Notes: generated from the letters alone by a model not told the origin. Positions 7,239 to 15,367 are shown, counted from the first letter of the stretch. The stretch: DNA of 16,292 nucleotides from JBBKWG01 sp037968835 (GCA_037968835.1 JBBKWG010000025.1:1-16292), one strand, 5' to 3'. Translations and numbers: made by a program.

Positions 7239-7303
7239 CAAATCTGTAAGTGACTGATTTTATTTAAATTAATTTGAGAAGTCGCGGAATCCGATCCGCA
7301 AGT

Positions 7304-7321
7304 CGCCCGAATCTTCAGGCG
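7304..7321. repeat. 18-bp imperfect inverted repeat between ccr and the small ORF
   Basis: CGCC at 7304-7307 and GAA at 7309-7311 pair with TTC at 7314-7316 and GGCG at 7318-7321, leaving one mismatch and a two-base centre. It lies directly beside the tandem GTTTCC palindromes. About 20 bp further left, a weaker dyad (GCGGA 7284-7288 and TCCGC 7295-7299, spacer six) continues the series. It may be a protein-binding site or a weak hairpin in the 3' region of the ccr transcript. No T-rich tail follows in either direction. Confidence 0.4.
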
Positions 7322-7338
7322 GTTTCCGATACGGAAAC
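7322..7338. repeat. Perfect palindrome GTTTCC-N5-GGAAAC, copy 1
   Basis: GTTTCCG at 7322-7328 and CGGAAAC at 7332-7338 are perfect inverted copies around a three-base centre (ATA), or GTTTCC-N5-GGAAAC if only the shared core is counted. It lies 11 bases beyond the ccr stop codon in the direction of ccr transcription and about 190 bases upstream of the small ORF. The same core recurs in the next palindrome with identical spacing, which favours an operator for a dimeric regulator over a chance hairpin. Confidence 0.6.
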
Positions 7339-7348
7339 AGAGTGTTTC

Positions 7349-8641
<1,293 letters not shown>

Positions 8642-8697
8642 TATTCCTCCGGTTTCCTCGGCGCTGCATTGCAGAATCGTGGCGCCTTCAGGGTGGA

Positions 8698-8725
8698 ATT
8701 AAATCTCGACACGCAACTTTGCAAA
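8698..8725 (-). promoter_or_regulatory. ccr promoter region with a TTTGCAAA operator-like site
   Basis: The 108-base gap upstream of ccr holds the perfect 8-bp palindrome TTTGCAAA at 8718-8725. On the ccr strand, a good -10 (TTTAAT, 8703-8698) follows 14 bases after it, so the palindrome covers the expected -35 position. TTTGCAAA is the known core recognised by RamB/PccR-type short-chain acyl-CoA regulators that control acetate and propionate assimilation genes in actinobacteria and Rhodobacterales. An 11-bp palindrome, CTGCATTGCAG (8664-8674), lies between the -10 and the ATG. The regulator gene itself is not in the window. Confidence 0.5.
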
Positions 8726-8749
8726 CAGAAAGTTGGTGATTTTGAAATT

Positions 8750-10159
8750 TTATGTCTCTTCAGTGTCGCCGTTTGGCGAGATTTCCGGAATAGCCTTAGC
8801 TGCATCCGCAGAAAAATGCTGCTTGAGCGAATTGGCGTAGTATGCCGCCAGATCTCGGTCACCGATGCGGTAGCTTTCGCCCTCACGCACGACGATAGCG
8901 CGCAGCGCCAGGATGTCCAACTCGCGCTGCAACGCGTCGGGCTGATCGGAATGCAGCGCGTAGTCGGCTGCGGTGTCTGGCAGCATCGCCCGCAAGGTAT
9001 CCATTTCGGCGGCGATCTCGGCAAGGCTGGCGGACACCTTCAACTGGAACATCGCTGCCAGCGCCAACGGAGAGGTCACGACCGGCACGCCCTTTCGGAT
9101 GTCATCGCTCAGACGTTGCGCCAGGACCTCGACCCGCCCCTCGCCGTCCCTGGTCACGTCTCTCATCGACACGGGACGCCCGAACGTGACCGCCGCAATC
9201 CCGAAACGGCCAACCTTGCCGTTCATGCGCCGCCAGATATAGCGCAGCGTAAACCGCAGGCCCTCGGGTGCCGTGGCGCGAAATCTGGACTTGCCGGAAC
9301 GACCCGCCGCCACAAGGATGCGATCCTCGACCACACGGTCGTAATTCAGCGATACCGGCACGAACACCACGTCGCGTCCGTCGTGCTTCCAGCCCTCCAG
9401 CATATAGCTGAGAATTCCCAGTTTCGGCGGACCGACATGGCCGGTTCGCGACAATCCGCCTTCGGGGAATACGGCCTGGGTCACGCCCGCTTCGGTAGCT
9501 TTTTGCACATAGGTGGCCAGCACCCGACGATAGAGCGCATTGCGCGCGCGGCGACGGATGAAATAGGCTCCCATCGCCCGGATCAGTCGGCTGAGCGGCC
9601 ACACCCGCGCCCATTCGCCGACCGCATAGCTGAGCGCGGATTGCTCGGCCGCAAGATACGTCACCAGCACATAATCGAAATTCGAACGGTGGTTCATGAC
9701 GAAAACGACGGTCGCCTCGTGGTCGATGGCGCTGAGCGCATCGGCGTCGATGCGGTGAAGGCGAACATCGAACAGCTTGTTTGCCAGCCAGCGCGACAAC
9801 CGGATCGCAACGCCGAAATAGGCGGTCGCACTGAACGACGGCACGATTTCGCGGGCATAATCGCGGGCCTTCTCGAACGCCACGTCCTCGCGGACGCTTT
9901 CCAGCACGGCGTAATCCCCGACGGCGCGCACCACTTCGGGATCGTAGATCACCCGCTGGATCATGTCGGTGCGCCGCGCCAGCTTGAAGGGCTGAATAGG
10001 ACGTTCCAGACGCTTGTTCAGTTCGGCCACCAATCGCTCGGCACGGCGGCGCAGGAACCAGCGCACGGACGGGAACAGAAGATGGGTCGATGCCGTGACC
10101 GCCGCGAACAGCAAGATCAATACCAGCAGCCATATCGGAATCGTCACGGTTTCGAGCAT
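8750..10159 (-). CDS. PlsB-like glycerol-3-phosphate / lysophosphatidate acyltransferase
   Basis: This 469-residue membrane-associated acyltransferase has one N-terminal transmembrane segment at residues 7-29. The four acyltransferase motifs are present in order: the HX4D motif NHRSNFDY (156-163, His157 and Asp162), GAYFIRR (197-203), FPEGGLSRTG (231-240) and VPVSLNYDR (267-275). These forms are closest to the PlsB branch, but the protein is much shorter than the roughly 800-residue enterobacterial PlsB. It should therefore acylate glycerol-3-phosphate or a related acceptor in phospholipid synthesis, with the precise acceptor uncertain. There is no strong ribosome-binding site before the ATG at 10159. 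It lies 45 bases downstream of a small membrane-protein gene and 108 bases upstream of ccr, all on the same strand. This gene commonly sits between ccr and ecm in Rhodobacterales as far as I recall. Confidence 0.88.
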   Translation of the reverse strand: MLETVTIPIWLLVLILLFAAVTASTHLLFPSVRWFLRRRAERLVAELNKRLERPIQPFKLARRTDMIQRVIYDPEVVRAVGDYAVLESVREDVAFEKARDYAREIVPSFSATAYFGVAIRLSRWLANKLFDVRLHRIDADALSAIDHEATVVFVMNHRSNFDYVLVTYLAAEQSALSYAVGEWARVWPLSRLIRAMGAYFIRRRARNALYRRVLATYVQKATEAGVTQAVFPEGGLSRTGHVGPPKLGILSYMLEGWKHDGRDVVFVPVSLNYDRVVEDRILVAAGRSGKSRFRATAPEGLRFTLRYIWRRMNGKVGRFGIAAVTFGRPVSMRDVTRDGEGRVEVLAQRLSDDIRKGVPVVTSPLALAAMFQLKVSASLAEIAAEMDTLRAMLPDTAADYALHSDQPDALQRELDILALRAIVVREGESYRIGDRDLAAYYANSLKQHFSADAAKAIPEISPNGDTEET

Positions 10160-10204
10160 CGACGGAGGCTTACAGGAAACGCAGCGAAGTTAAAGCCCGT
10201 AAGA

Positions 10205-10630
10205 TCAGCCGAAGCTGAGCACGGCCGATGCCACGATGGCCAGGAAAAGACCGATGTTGATCTTGCCGATGAGCGGTGTGCGTTGCAGAGCTGTCTGATT
10301 GCCTTCCCGCGCCTGACGTCCGGCGCGAACACCCGCAACGACACCGGCGATCAGCAGGACGACGAACGACATCTTGATCCAGAACCACAGATTGACGCCG
10401 CCAAGTCCCGGTCCAGCCAGCACCATCAGCACCCCCGTCACGATCAGAACTCCGATGGCGCTGCGTCCGAGGATCGACAACTTTCCGGCAACGCCCGCCA
10501 GCGCCGGTCGCGCCTCGATCTGAGCCCCGGCCATGACGGCCCCGACGACGGGAAGTCCGAACGATGCGGCACCACCGACGCCGATCGCCGCGAAGTGAAT
10601 CCAGAGTAGAATTGCGTCCCAGAATTCCAT
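10205..10630 (-). CDS. Small four-helix integral membrane protein, function unknown
   Basis: The frame stays open far upstream (to 11035), but hydrophobic coding character begins only at MEFWDAILLWIHF. GGGGGA lies just before that ATG at 10630, so a 141-residue product is called. Four hydrophobic segments are visible at about residues 5-35, 55-76, 80-101 and 123-141, with two His/Trp-containing positions near the first helix (LLWIHFAAIG). A short basic hydrophilic loop (about residues 104-122, RAGRQAREGNQ) precedes the last helix. I do not recognise a named family. The single His in helix 1 and four-helix layout are loosely reminiscent of small cytochrome-like or CopD-like proteins, but nothing confirms this. 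It is the first gene of the leftward plsB-like/ccr block and is divergent from ecm. Confidence 0.75.
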   Translation of the reverse strand: MEFWDAILLWIHFAAIGVGGAASFGLPVVGAVMAGAQIEARPALAGVAGKLSILGRSAIGVLIVTGVLMVLAGPGLGGVNLWFWIKMSFVVLLIAGVVAGVRAGRQAREGNQTALQRTPLIGKINIGLFLAIVASAVLSFG

Positions 10631-10690
10631 GATGTCCCCCGACATTTTTCGAAAGATTATCACCTCGTCCCGGCTCTGTCCCATTTCGCT

Positions 10691-10739
10691 TTCGCCGCGA
10701 TGCGGCGAATTGACAACGCCATTTCCTTTCGCGTAAGAC
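10691..10739 (+). promoter_or_regulatory. Candidate ecm promoter with adjoining perfect inverted repeat
   Basis: A consensus -35 (TTGACA, 10710-10715) is followed after 18 bases by a weak -10 (TAAGAC, 10734-10739), placing a start of transcription about 40 bases before the ecm ATG. Directly abutting the -35 on its upstream side is a perfect inverted repeat of 8-bp arms, TTCGCCGC (10691-10698) and GCGGCGAA (10702-10709), around GAT. Its position suits an activator or repressor site. It lies in the 155-base divergent gap shared with the small membrane-protein gene and could control both. Confidence 0.4.
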
Positions 10740-10742
10740 GCC

Positions 10743-10767
10743 ATTGTTGAAATATTGTTGCTTTCAA
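10743..10767. repeat. 11-bp-phased direct repeat and nested inverted repeat in the ecm leader
   Basis: ATTGTTG occurs at 10743-10749 and again at 10754-10760, a spacing of 11 bp or one helical turn. Nested with it, TTGAAA (10747-10752) and TTTCAA (10762-10767) are perfect inverted copies nine bases apart. The stretch is AT-rich relative to its surroundings and ends 18 bases before the ecm ATG. It may be an operator or leader structure, but a function is not established. Confidence 0.35.
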
Positions 10768-10785
10768 AACGGGTGAGACTCGCGG

Positions 10786-12753
10786 ATGTCGCAGACGCAG
10801 AAAGACAAACCCTGGCTGTTTCGCACTTATGCCGGTCATTCGACCGCCACAGCGTCGAATGCGCTGTACCGTGGCAACCTGGAAAAAGGTCAGACCGGAC
10901 TTTCCGTCGCCTTCGATCTGCCGACCCAGACTGGCTATGACAGCGACCACCGACTGGCACGCGGCGAGGTCGGCAAGGTCGGAGTTCCTGTCGCGCATCT
11001 GGGCGATATGCGGGCGCTGTTTGCCGATATTCCACTCGATCAGATGAACACCTCGATGACGATCAACGCGACGGCCCCGTGGTTGCTGGCGCTGTATGTC
11101 GCCGTGGCCGAGGAACAGGGTGCGGATGTCGGCGCACTTCAGGGCACTGTCCAGAACGACATCATCAAGGAATACCTCAGCCGGGGAACCTATGTCTGCC
11201 CGCCCGCGCCGTCATTGCGGATGATCACGGATGTCGCGGCATGGACCCGCGAGCATCTGCCGAAATGGAACCCGATGAACGTCTGTTCCTATCACCTGCA
11301 AGAAGCCGGCGCGACGCCGGAGCAGGAACTGGCCTATGCCCTTGCCACCGCCACCGCCGTTCTCGACGATCTGAGGGCCAAGGTCGCACCCGAGCACTTT
11401 CCCGAAATGGTCGGGCGCATCAGCTTTTTCGTCAACGCCGGCATCCGTTTCGTCACCGAGTTGTGCAAGATGCGGGCATTCACCGAACTCTGGGACGAAA
11501 TCTGCCGGGACCGTTATGGCATTGAGGACGCCAAGTATCGTCGGTTCCGCTATGGCGTTCAGGTCAACTCGCTTGGCCTGACCGAGCAGCAGCCCGAAAA
11601 CAACGTCTATCGCATCCTTTTGGAAACGCTGGCGGTTACGCTGTCCAAGAACGCTCGCGCCCGCGCCGTCCAGCTTCCGGCGTGGAACGAGGCGCTTGGC
11701 CTGCCGCGCCCGTGGGACCAGCAATGGTCGCTTCGGATGCAGCAGATCCTCGCGTTCGAGACCGACCTGCTGGAATACGGCGACCTGTTCGACGGAAACC
11801 CGGTCGTTGCCGCCAGGGTTACGGATTTGAAGGATGGCGCGCGGGCGGAATTGGCCCATATCGACGCCATGGGCGGTGCGGTCGAGGCAATCGAATACAT
11901 GAAATCCCGGCTTGTCGAGGCGAATGCCGAACGGATCGGGCGGATCGAAGCGGGTGAAACCACGGTCGTCGGCGTGAACCGCTATCAGCAGGGCGAGACT
12001 TCACCGCTGACATCAGGCCCCGAGGCGATCATGCTCGCCGATCCCGACGCTGAAATGGACCAGATCACACGTCTTCAGTCGTGGCGCGCGGAGCGGAACG
12101 AGGAGGCCGTCCGCGCGGCACTGGAGGAGCTGAGGCGTGTCGCGGTCGAGGGCGGCAATATCATGCCGCCCTCCGTGGTCGCAGCCAGGGCGGGTGCGAC
12201 GACCGGGGAATGGGGCGACGTTGTGCGCGCCGTTTTCGGCCAGTATCGCGCGCCCACCGGCGTTGCGCGCGCCCCGTCGAACCGGACCGAGGGGCTGGAC
12301 GAAATCCGCGCCGCCGTCGATGCGGTGTCCGCCAAACTGGGTCGGCGGCTGAAATTTCTGGTCGGAAAGCCGGGACTCGACGGCCATTCCAACGGCGCCG
12401 AACAGATCGCCGCCCGCGCCCGCGACGCCGGTATGGACATCACCTATGAGGGCATCCGGCTGACACCGACCGAAATCGTTGCGACTGCGCGCGAAACCGA
12501 AGCGCATGTGGTCGGGCTTTCTATCCTGTCGGGCAGCCACATGCCGCTTATCGAAGAACTGATGACCGAAATGCACAGGGCCGGTCTTGGTCATATCCCC
12601 GTGATCGTCGGCGGCATCATTCCCGCCGATGACGCCACCCGGCTTGCCGCCATGGGTGTCGCGCGGGTCTACACCCCGAAGGATTTCGAGTTGAACCGCA
12701 TCATGTTCGATATCGTGGCGCTTGCGGATGATCGCGCGGTCGCGGCGGAATAG
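10786..12753 (+). CDS. ecm: Ethylmalonyl-CoA mutase (MeaA-type), adenosylcobalamin-dependent
   Basis: This 655-residue enzyme is the normal single-chain length for Ecm/MeaA. It interconverts (2R)-ethylmalonyl-CoA and (2S)-methylsuccinyl-CoA, downstream of Ccr and the epimerase in the ethylmalonyl-CoA pathway. The N-terminal barrel domain shows the mutase-family stretches RTYAGHSTA (13-21), GLSVAFDLPTQTGYDSDH (38-55), SMTINATAPWLLALY (90-104), and GTVQNDIIKEYLSRGTY (120-136). The C-terminal cobalamin-binding domain (about 520-650) has the DxHxxG motif with Asp532, cobalt-ligand His534 and Gly537, then GLSILSGSHM and VIVGGIIP. The start matches the usual family N-terminus (MSQTQKDKPWLFRTYAGHST). 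The gene is named meaA in many annotations. It is divergent from the ccr block and ends in a hairpin facing the convergent hydrolase gene. Confidence 0.97.
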   Translation: MSQTQKDKPWLFRTYAGHSTATASNALYRGNLEKGQTGLSVAFDLPTQTGYDSDHRLARGEVGKVGVPVAHLGDMRALFADIPLDQMNTSMTINATAPWLLALYVAVAEEQGADVGALQGTVQNDIIKEYLSRGTYVCPPAPSLRMITDVAAWTREHLPKWNPMNVCSYHLQEAGATPEQELAYALATATAVLDDLRAKVAPEHFPEMVGRISFFVNAGIRFVTELCKMRAFTELWDEICRDRYGIEDAKYRRFRYGVQVNSLGLTEQQPENNVYRILLETLAVTLSKNARARAVQLPAWNEALGLPRPWDQQWSLRMQQILAFETDLLEYGDLFDGNPVVAARVTDLKDGARAELAHIDAMGGAVEAIEYMKSRLVEANAERIGRIEAGETTVVGVNRYQQGETSPLTSGPEAIMLADPDAEMDQITRLQSWRAERNEEAVRAALEELRRVAVEGGNIMPPSVVAARAGATTGEWGDVVRAVFGQYRAPTGVARAPSNRTEGLDEIRAAVDAVSAKLGRRLKFLVGKPGLDGHSNGAEQIAARARDAGMDITYEGIRLTPTEIVATARETEAHVVGLSILSGSHMPLIEELMTEMHRAGLGHIPVIVGGIIPADDATRLAAMGVARVYTPKDFELNRIMFDIVALADDRAVAAE

Positions 12754-12784
12754 CGACGACCCGCGCAAGCAGGCGGGCCGTCGC
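12753..12784. terminator. Hairpin between convergent ecm and hydrolase genes
   Basis: GCGACGACCCGC (12753-12764) and GCGGGCCGTCGC (12773-12784) form a 12-bp stem with one mismatch and an eight-base loop. It begins at the last base of the ecm stop codon and ends six bases before the convergent hydrolase stop. Position and stability suit a bidirectional transcription terminator. It lacks a clear T-tract in either direction, so termination may be factor-dependent or the hairpin may only mark the 3' end. Confidence 0.6.
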
Positions 12785-12789
12785 AGGTG

Positions 12790-13623
12790 TCACTTTGACA
12801 GGAACGCGATCAACGCTTTGTTGAATTCCTCGGGATGGCTCACGTTGCAACCGTGCGGCGCGCCTTCGATGACGTGCATCGTGGAACCCGCCACCATCTC
12901 GTGCGTGCGCTCTCCGGACCCGTCAATCGGAACGATCCCGTCCGCGTCGCCGTGCAGCACAAGCGTCGGCACGCTTATCTTTTTCAGGTCATCGCGGAAA
13001 TCGGTCGCTCCGAACGCTTCCATGCAGCCAAGCGCGGAATCCTGACTTGATTGCTTGCAGAGTGCGATTGCCGTCTGCCGGTCGTCCTCGCTCACTTTCA
13101 GCTCGCCGTTGGCCGTGAAAAAGTCTTTGGTGAAACCGTCGAAAAATTCGTCGCGATCCTTTTTGAGGTTCGCTTCCATTTCCTTGGCGGCGTCCTCGGT
13201 CAGGGGACCGTCGGGGTTGTCCTCGGTCTTCATCATGTAGGGTGGCACGGCCGAGGCGAAAACGATGCTTCTGAGATGTGCTTCGCCATTGTTGCCGACA
13301 TACCGTGCGACCTCGCCGCCGCCCATCGAGAAACCGACGAGCGTGACGTCCTCCAGTTCCATTGCCTCGATAAGACCCGCCAGATCCTCGGTCAGCGTAT
13401 CGTAATCGAACCCGCTGCCGGGCTTTTCTGACTGTCCGAAGCCGCGCCGATCATAGGTGATCACGCGAAACCCGGCGTCGCTCAGGGGGCCGACCTGTTT
13501 TTCCCACGCTTTGCCCGACAGGGGCCAGCCGTGAATTAGAATGACCGGACGGCCCGTGCCGCCACTGTCTTCCACGTAAAGTTCGACGTCGTTGACTATT
13601 TGATTTTCCAAAATGGTCTCCAT
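12790..13623 (-). CDS. Alpha/beta hydrolase, non-heme chloroperoxidase-like
   Basis: Called from ATG 13623 (277 residues). The frame is open further upstream, but that part looks non-coding (basic, low-complexity). An in-frame TTG four codons later has GGAG at a good distance and is an alternative start. The fold signature is complete: oxyanion-hole motif HGWPLSG (31-37), DRRGFGQSEKP (58-68), nucleophile elbow GFSMGG with Ser99, the acid within HGDADGIVP (probably Asp228), and His257 in APHGCN. This pattern is that of the cofactor-free haloperoxidase/perhydrolase group, whose natural reaction is usually ester hydrolysis. It is convergent with ecm across a hairpin and divergent from deoD across a 172-base gap. 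The substrate is unknown. Confidence 0.92.
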   Translation of the reverse strand: METILENQIVNDVELYVEDSGGTGRPVILIHGWPLSGKAWEKQVGPLSDAGFRVITYDRRGFGQSEKPGSGFDYDTLTEDLAGLIEAMELEDVTLVGFSMGGGEVARYVGNNGEAHLRSIVFASAVPPYMMKTEDNPDGPLTEDAAKEMEANLKKDRDEFFDGFTKDFFTANGELKVSEDDRQTAIALCKQSSQDSALGCMEAFGATDFRDDLKKISVPTLVLHGDADGIVPIDGSGERTHEMVAGSTMHVIEGAPHGCNVSHPEEFNKALIAFLSK

Positions 13624-13724
13624 TGACGGTGGTAATGCGCTGCTTTGGCGAGCGCTCTTGCAGACAACGGTGATCTTCCGGTCGTGTTCCGCGTGTTCAC
13701 GCATGGGTGAGCGCGAGCGTCGTG

Positions 13725-13736
13725 AGATGCGCATCT
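13725..13736. promoter_or_regulatory. 12-bp perfect palindrome in the hydrolase/deoD divergent gap
   Basis: AGATGCGCATCT at 13725-13736 is perfectly self-complementary. It sits about 60 bases upstream of the deoD ATG and about 100 bases upstream of the hydrolase start, in the 172-base gap that must hold both promoters. It could be an operator for either gene, but a palindrome of this length also occurs by chance at a modest rate. No convincing -35/-10 pair was found in the gap. deoD has a purine-rich site (GAAAGGG) before its ATG. Confidence 0.25.
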
Positions 13737-13795
13737 TTCCCCGGTTCGCGATCCGGTTTAGGCTTGCGGTCACGGCACATTGAAAGGGCTTTTCC

Positions 13796-14500
13796 ATGAC
13801 CATCCACATTGGCGCGAAGCCCGGCGAGATCGCTGAAACCGTTCTGCTACCGGGCGATCCCTACCGCGCCAAGTGGGCAGCGCAGACGTTCCTGAAGGAT
13901 GCCAAGCTGGTCAACGAAGTTCGCGGGATGCTGGGGTTCACCGGCACCTGGAACGGCCACCCGGTCACGATCCACGGCTCGGGTATGGGAATGCCGAGCC
14001 TGTCGATCTACGTCAACGAGTTGATCCGCGACTACGACGCCAAGACACTGATACGGATCGGATCGTGCGGCGCGATGCAGGAACAGGTGAACGTGCGCGA
14101 CGTGATACTGGCGATGACCGCTTCGTCGCTGTCGACGCCGTCGAGCGGCATCTTCAAGGACCTGAATTTCGCACCCTCCGCCGACTGGTCGCTGCTGAAA
14201 GCGGCAGCGGCGGCGGCCGAAGCGAAGGCGATCCCGATCCACGTCGGCGGCATCTATTCGTCGGATGTCTTTTACGACGAGCGCCCCGATCTGAACGAGG
14301 CGATGACGCGGCACGGTATCCTGGGGGTCGAGATGGAAGCGGCGGAGCTTTACAATCTGGCCGCGCGTTACGGGCGTCGGGCGCTGGCGGTGCTGACGGT
14401 TTCAGACCACCTGATCACCGGCGAGGCGCTGCCTTCGGATCAACGCGAACGCAGTTTCGGCGACATGGTGGAAATCGCGCTTGAAGCGGCTTTTGCCTGA
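13796..14500 (+). CDS. deoD: Purine-nucleoside phosphorylase, DeoD type
   Basis: This 234-residue enzyme, of normal length for the hexameric bacterial type, cleaves purine (deoxy)ribonucleosides with phosphate to free base and (deoxy)ribose-1-phosphate in nucleoside salvage. The E. coli active-site residues fall at the same numbers: His4 donated by a neighbouring subunit, Gly20 and Arg24 (GDPYRAK), Arg43, Arg87 and Ser90 (RIGSCG) for phosphate, Glu179-Met180-Glu181 for the ribose, and Asp204 (SDH) and Arg217 for the base. The start is supported by GAAAGGG nine bases before the ATG. It is a single-gene unit, divergent from the hydrolase and convergent with the DUF1989 gene across 24 bases. It complements the nucleoside importer at the left end of the window in function, though not in location. 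Confidence 0.97.
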   Translation: MTIHIGAKPGEIAETVLLPGDPYRAKWAAQTFLKDAKLVNEVRGMLGFTGTWNGHPVTIHGSGMGMPSLSIYVNELIRDYDAKTLIRIGSCGAMQEQVNVRDVILAMTASSLSTPSSGIFKDLNFAPSADWSLLKAAAAAAEAKAIPIHVGGIYSSDVFYDERPDLNEAMTRHGILGVEMEAAELYNLAARYGRRALAVLTVSDHLITGEALPSDQRERSFGDMVEIALEAAFA

Positions 14501-14524
14501 CTTCTCAAACGATTACGACGCGTC

Positions 14525-15367
14525 CTAGATTCCGTGGCTGCGGTCATACGGGTTGACCGCTGGCGTGACCCAGCCTGCCGGCGGCGCGCCGTGGAAGACC
14601 TCGACTTTCAGCGGATGGCACGGCGCGATATCGGACGAGTGCTCGCCGCCGCAATCGCCGCCCGGACACGCCGACAGAGCGCCCAACAGGTCGATTTCAG
14701 CGAAGAAGTCGATGTGATCGCCGGGCCGAACGGGCGACGCCTTCATGAAATACTTGCCTGCGTCGCGCGTGAACCCGGTGCACATGAAGACGTTCAGAAC
14801 GTCGTGGACATGCCATTCCGCCTCGCGCGGTGATAATCCCGTGGCGGTGGCAAGCGCGCGAGTCAGGTTCGAGTGGCAGCAATGGTGGTAATCCGTGCCC
14901 GACAGCAGACGCCCGGTGTAGGGATCGCAGCGCGTTCCAATCACGTCGTGCACGCCGCCGCCGAATTCATCGAGGCCATACCAGCCGAGCGTATCCTCGA
15001 TGATTGTCGCCATCGGGCGCAGATATGGCAGGTTCGACCAGAGCCGGTCGCCGGCCGTCACGTGGGTTCCATGCAGCGCACGGGTCTTGCCCGAAAAGAA
15101 CCGCTCGGTCAGGGCGTTGGCGTTCCAGAGGTTGAGATCGCCGACCTGCGGACCTTCGATCGAGGTTATCCGGAACATGCCGCCCGCCTTGACCCGAAAC
15201 GTCGCCGCCTCGCGGGGATCGACGATGACTTCGTCGAGCTTGTCATAGTTGCTCACCGCCCCGCGATAGCCGTCGAGATCGGGCTGCGGCAGGCTGTCGG
15301 TCGGATAGCAGATCAGCGGGCGCACCGCTCGACGGGCAGCGGCGTCAGGGGGGGGAGTCGCGGTCAT
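14525..15367 (-). CDS. DUF1989 (urea carboxylase-associated) family protein
   Basis: Called from ATG 15367 (280 residues), preceded by AAAGGAGA at ideal spacing. An in-frame start 11 codons earlier lacks this. Family features are QVGDLNLW (74-81), the His-Asp pair at 140-141 in GGGVHDVIGTRCDPY with Cys147, the double Cys163-Cys164 in HHCCHSNL, and CPGGDCGG with Cys234 and Cys239. The conserved Cys and His residues suggest a bound metal, probably zinc. Two DUF1989 proteins, CgdA and CgdB, act together as carboxyguanidine deiminase in guanidine degradation, beside a urea/guanidine carboxylase. Here there is one copy and no carboxylase neighbour, so the substrate is open. The first 23 bases overlap the preceding small membrane-protein gene. 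A run of eight C residues lies in codons 5-7. Confidence 0.85.
   Translation of the reverse strand: MTATPPPDAAARRAVRPLICYPTDSLPQPDLDGYRGAVSNYDKLDEVIVDPREAATFRVKAGGMFRITSIEGPQVGDLNLWNANALTERFFSGKTRALHGTHVTAGDRLWSNLPYLRPMATIIEDTLGWYGLDEFGGGVHDVIGTRCDPYTGRLLSGTDYHHCCHSNLTRALATATGLSPREAEWHVHDVLNVFMCTGFTRDAGKYFMKASPVRPGDHIDFFAEIDLLGALSACPGGDCGGEHSSDIAPCHPLKVEVFHGAPPAGWVTPAVNPYDRSHGI

Noticed and set aside
10631..11035. Upstream extension of the small membrane-protein frame, to a GTG inside ecm
   Set aside because: The extra 135 residues are Arg/Ser-rich, run antisense to ecm and precede a good ribosome-binding site at the internal ATG 10630.
13624..13809. Upstream extension of the hydrolase frame by 62 codons
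   Set aside because: The added residues are basic and non-hydrolase-like, and the extension would consume the divergent promoter region and overlap the deoD start.
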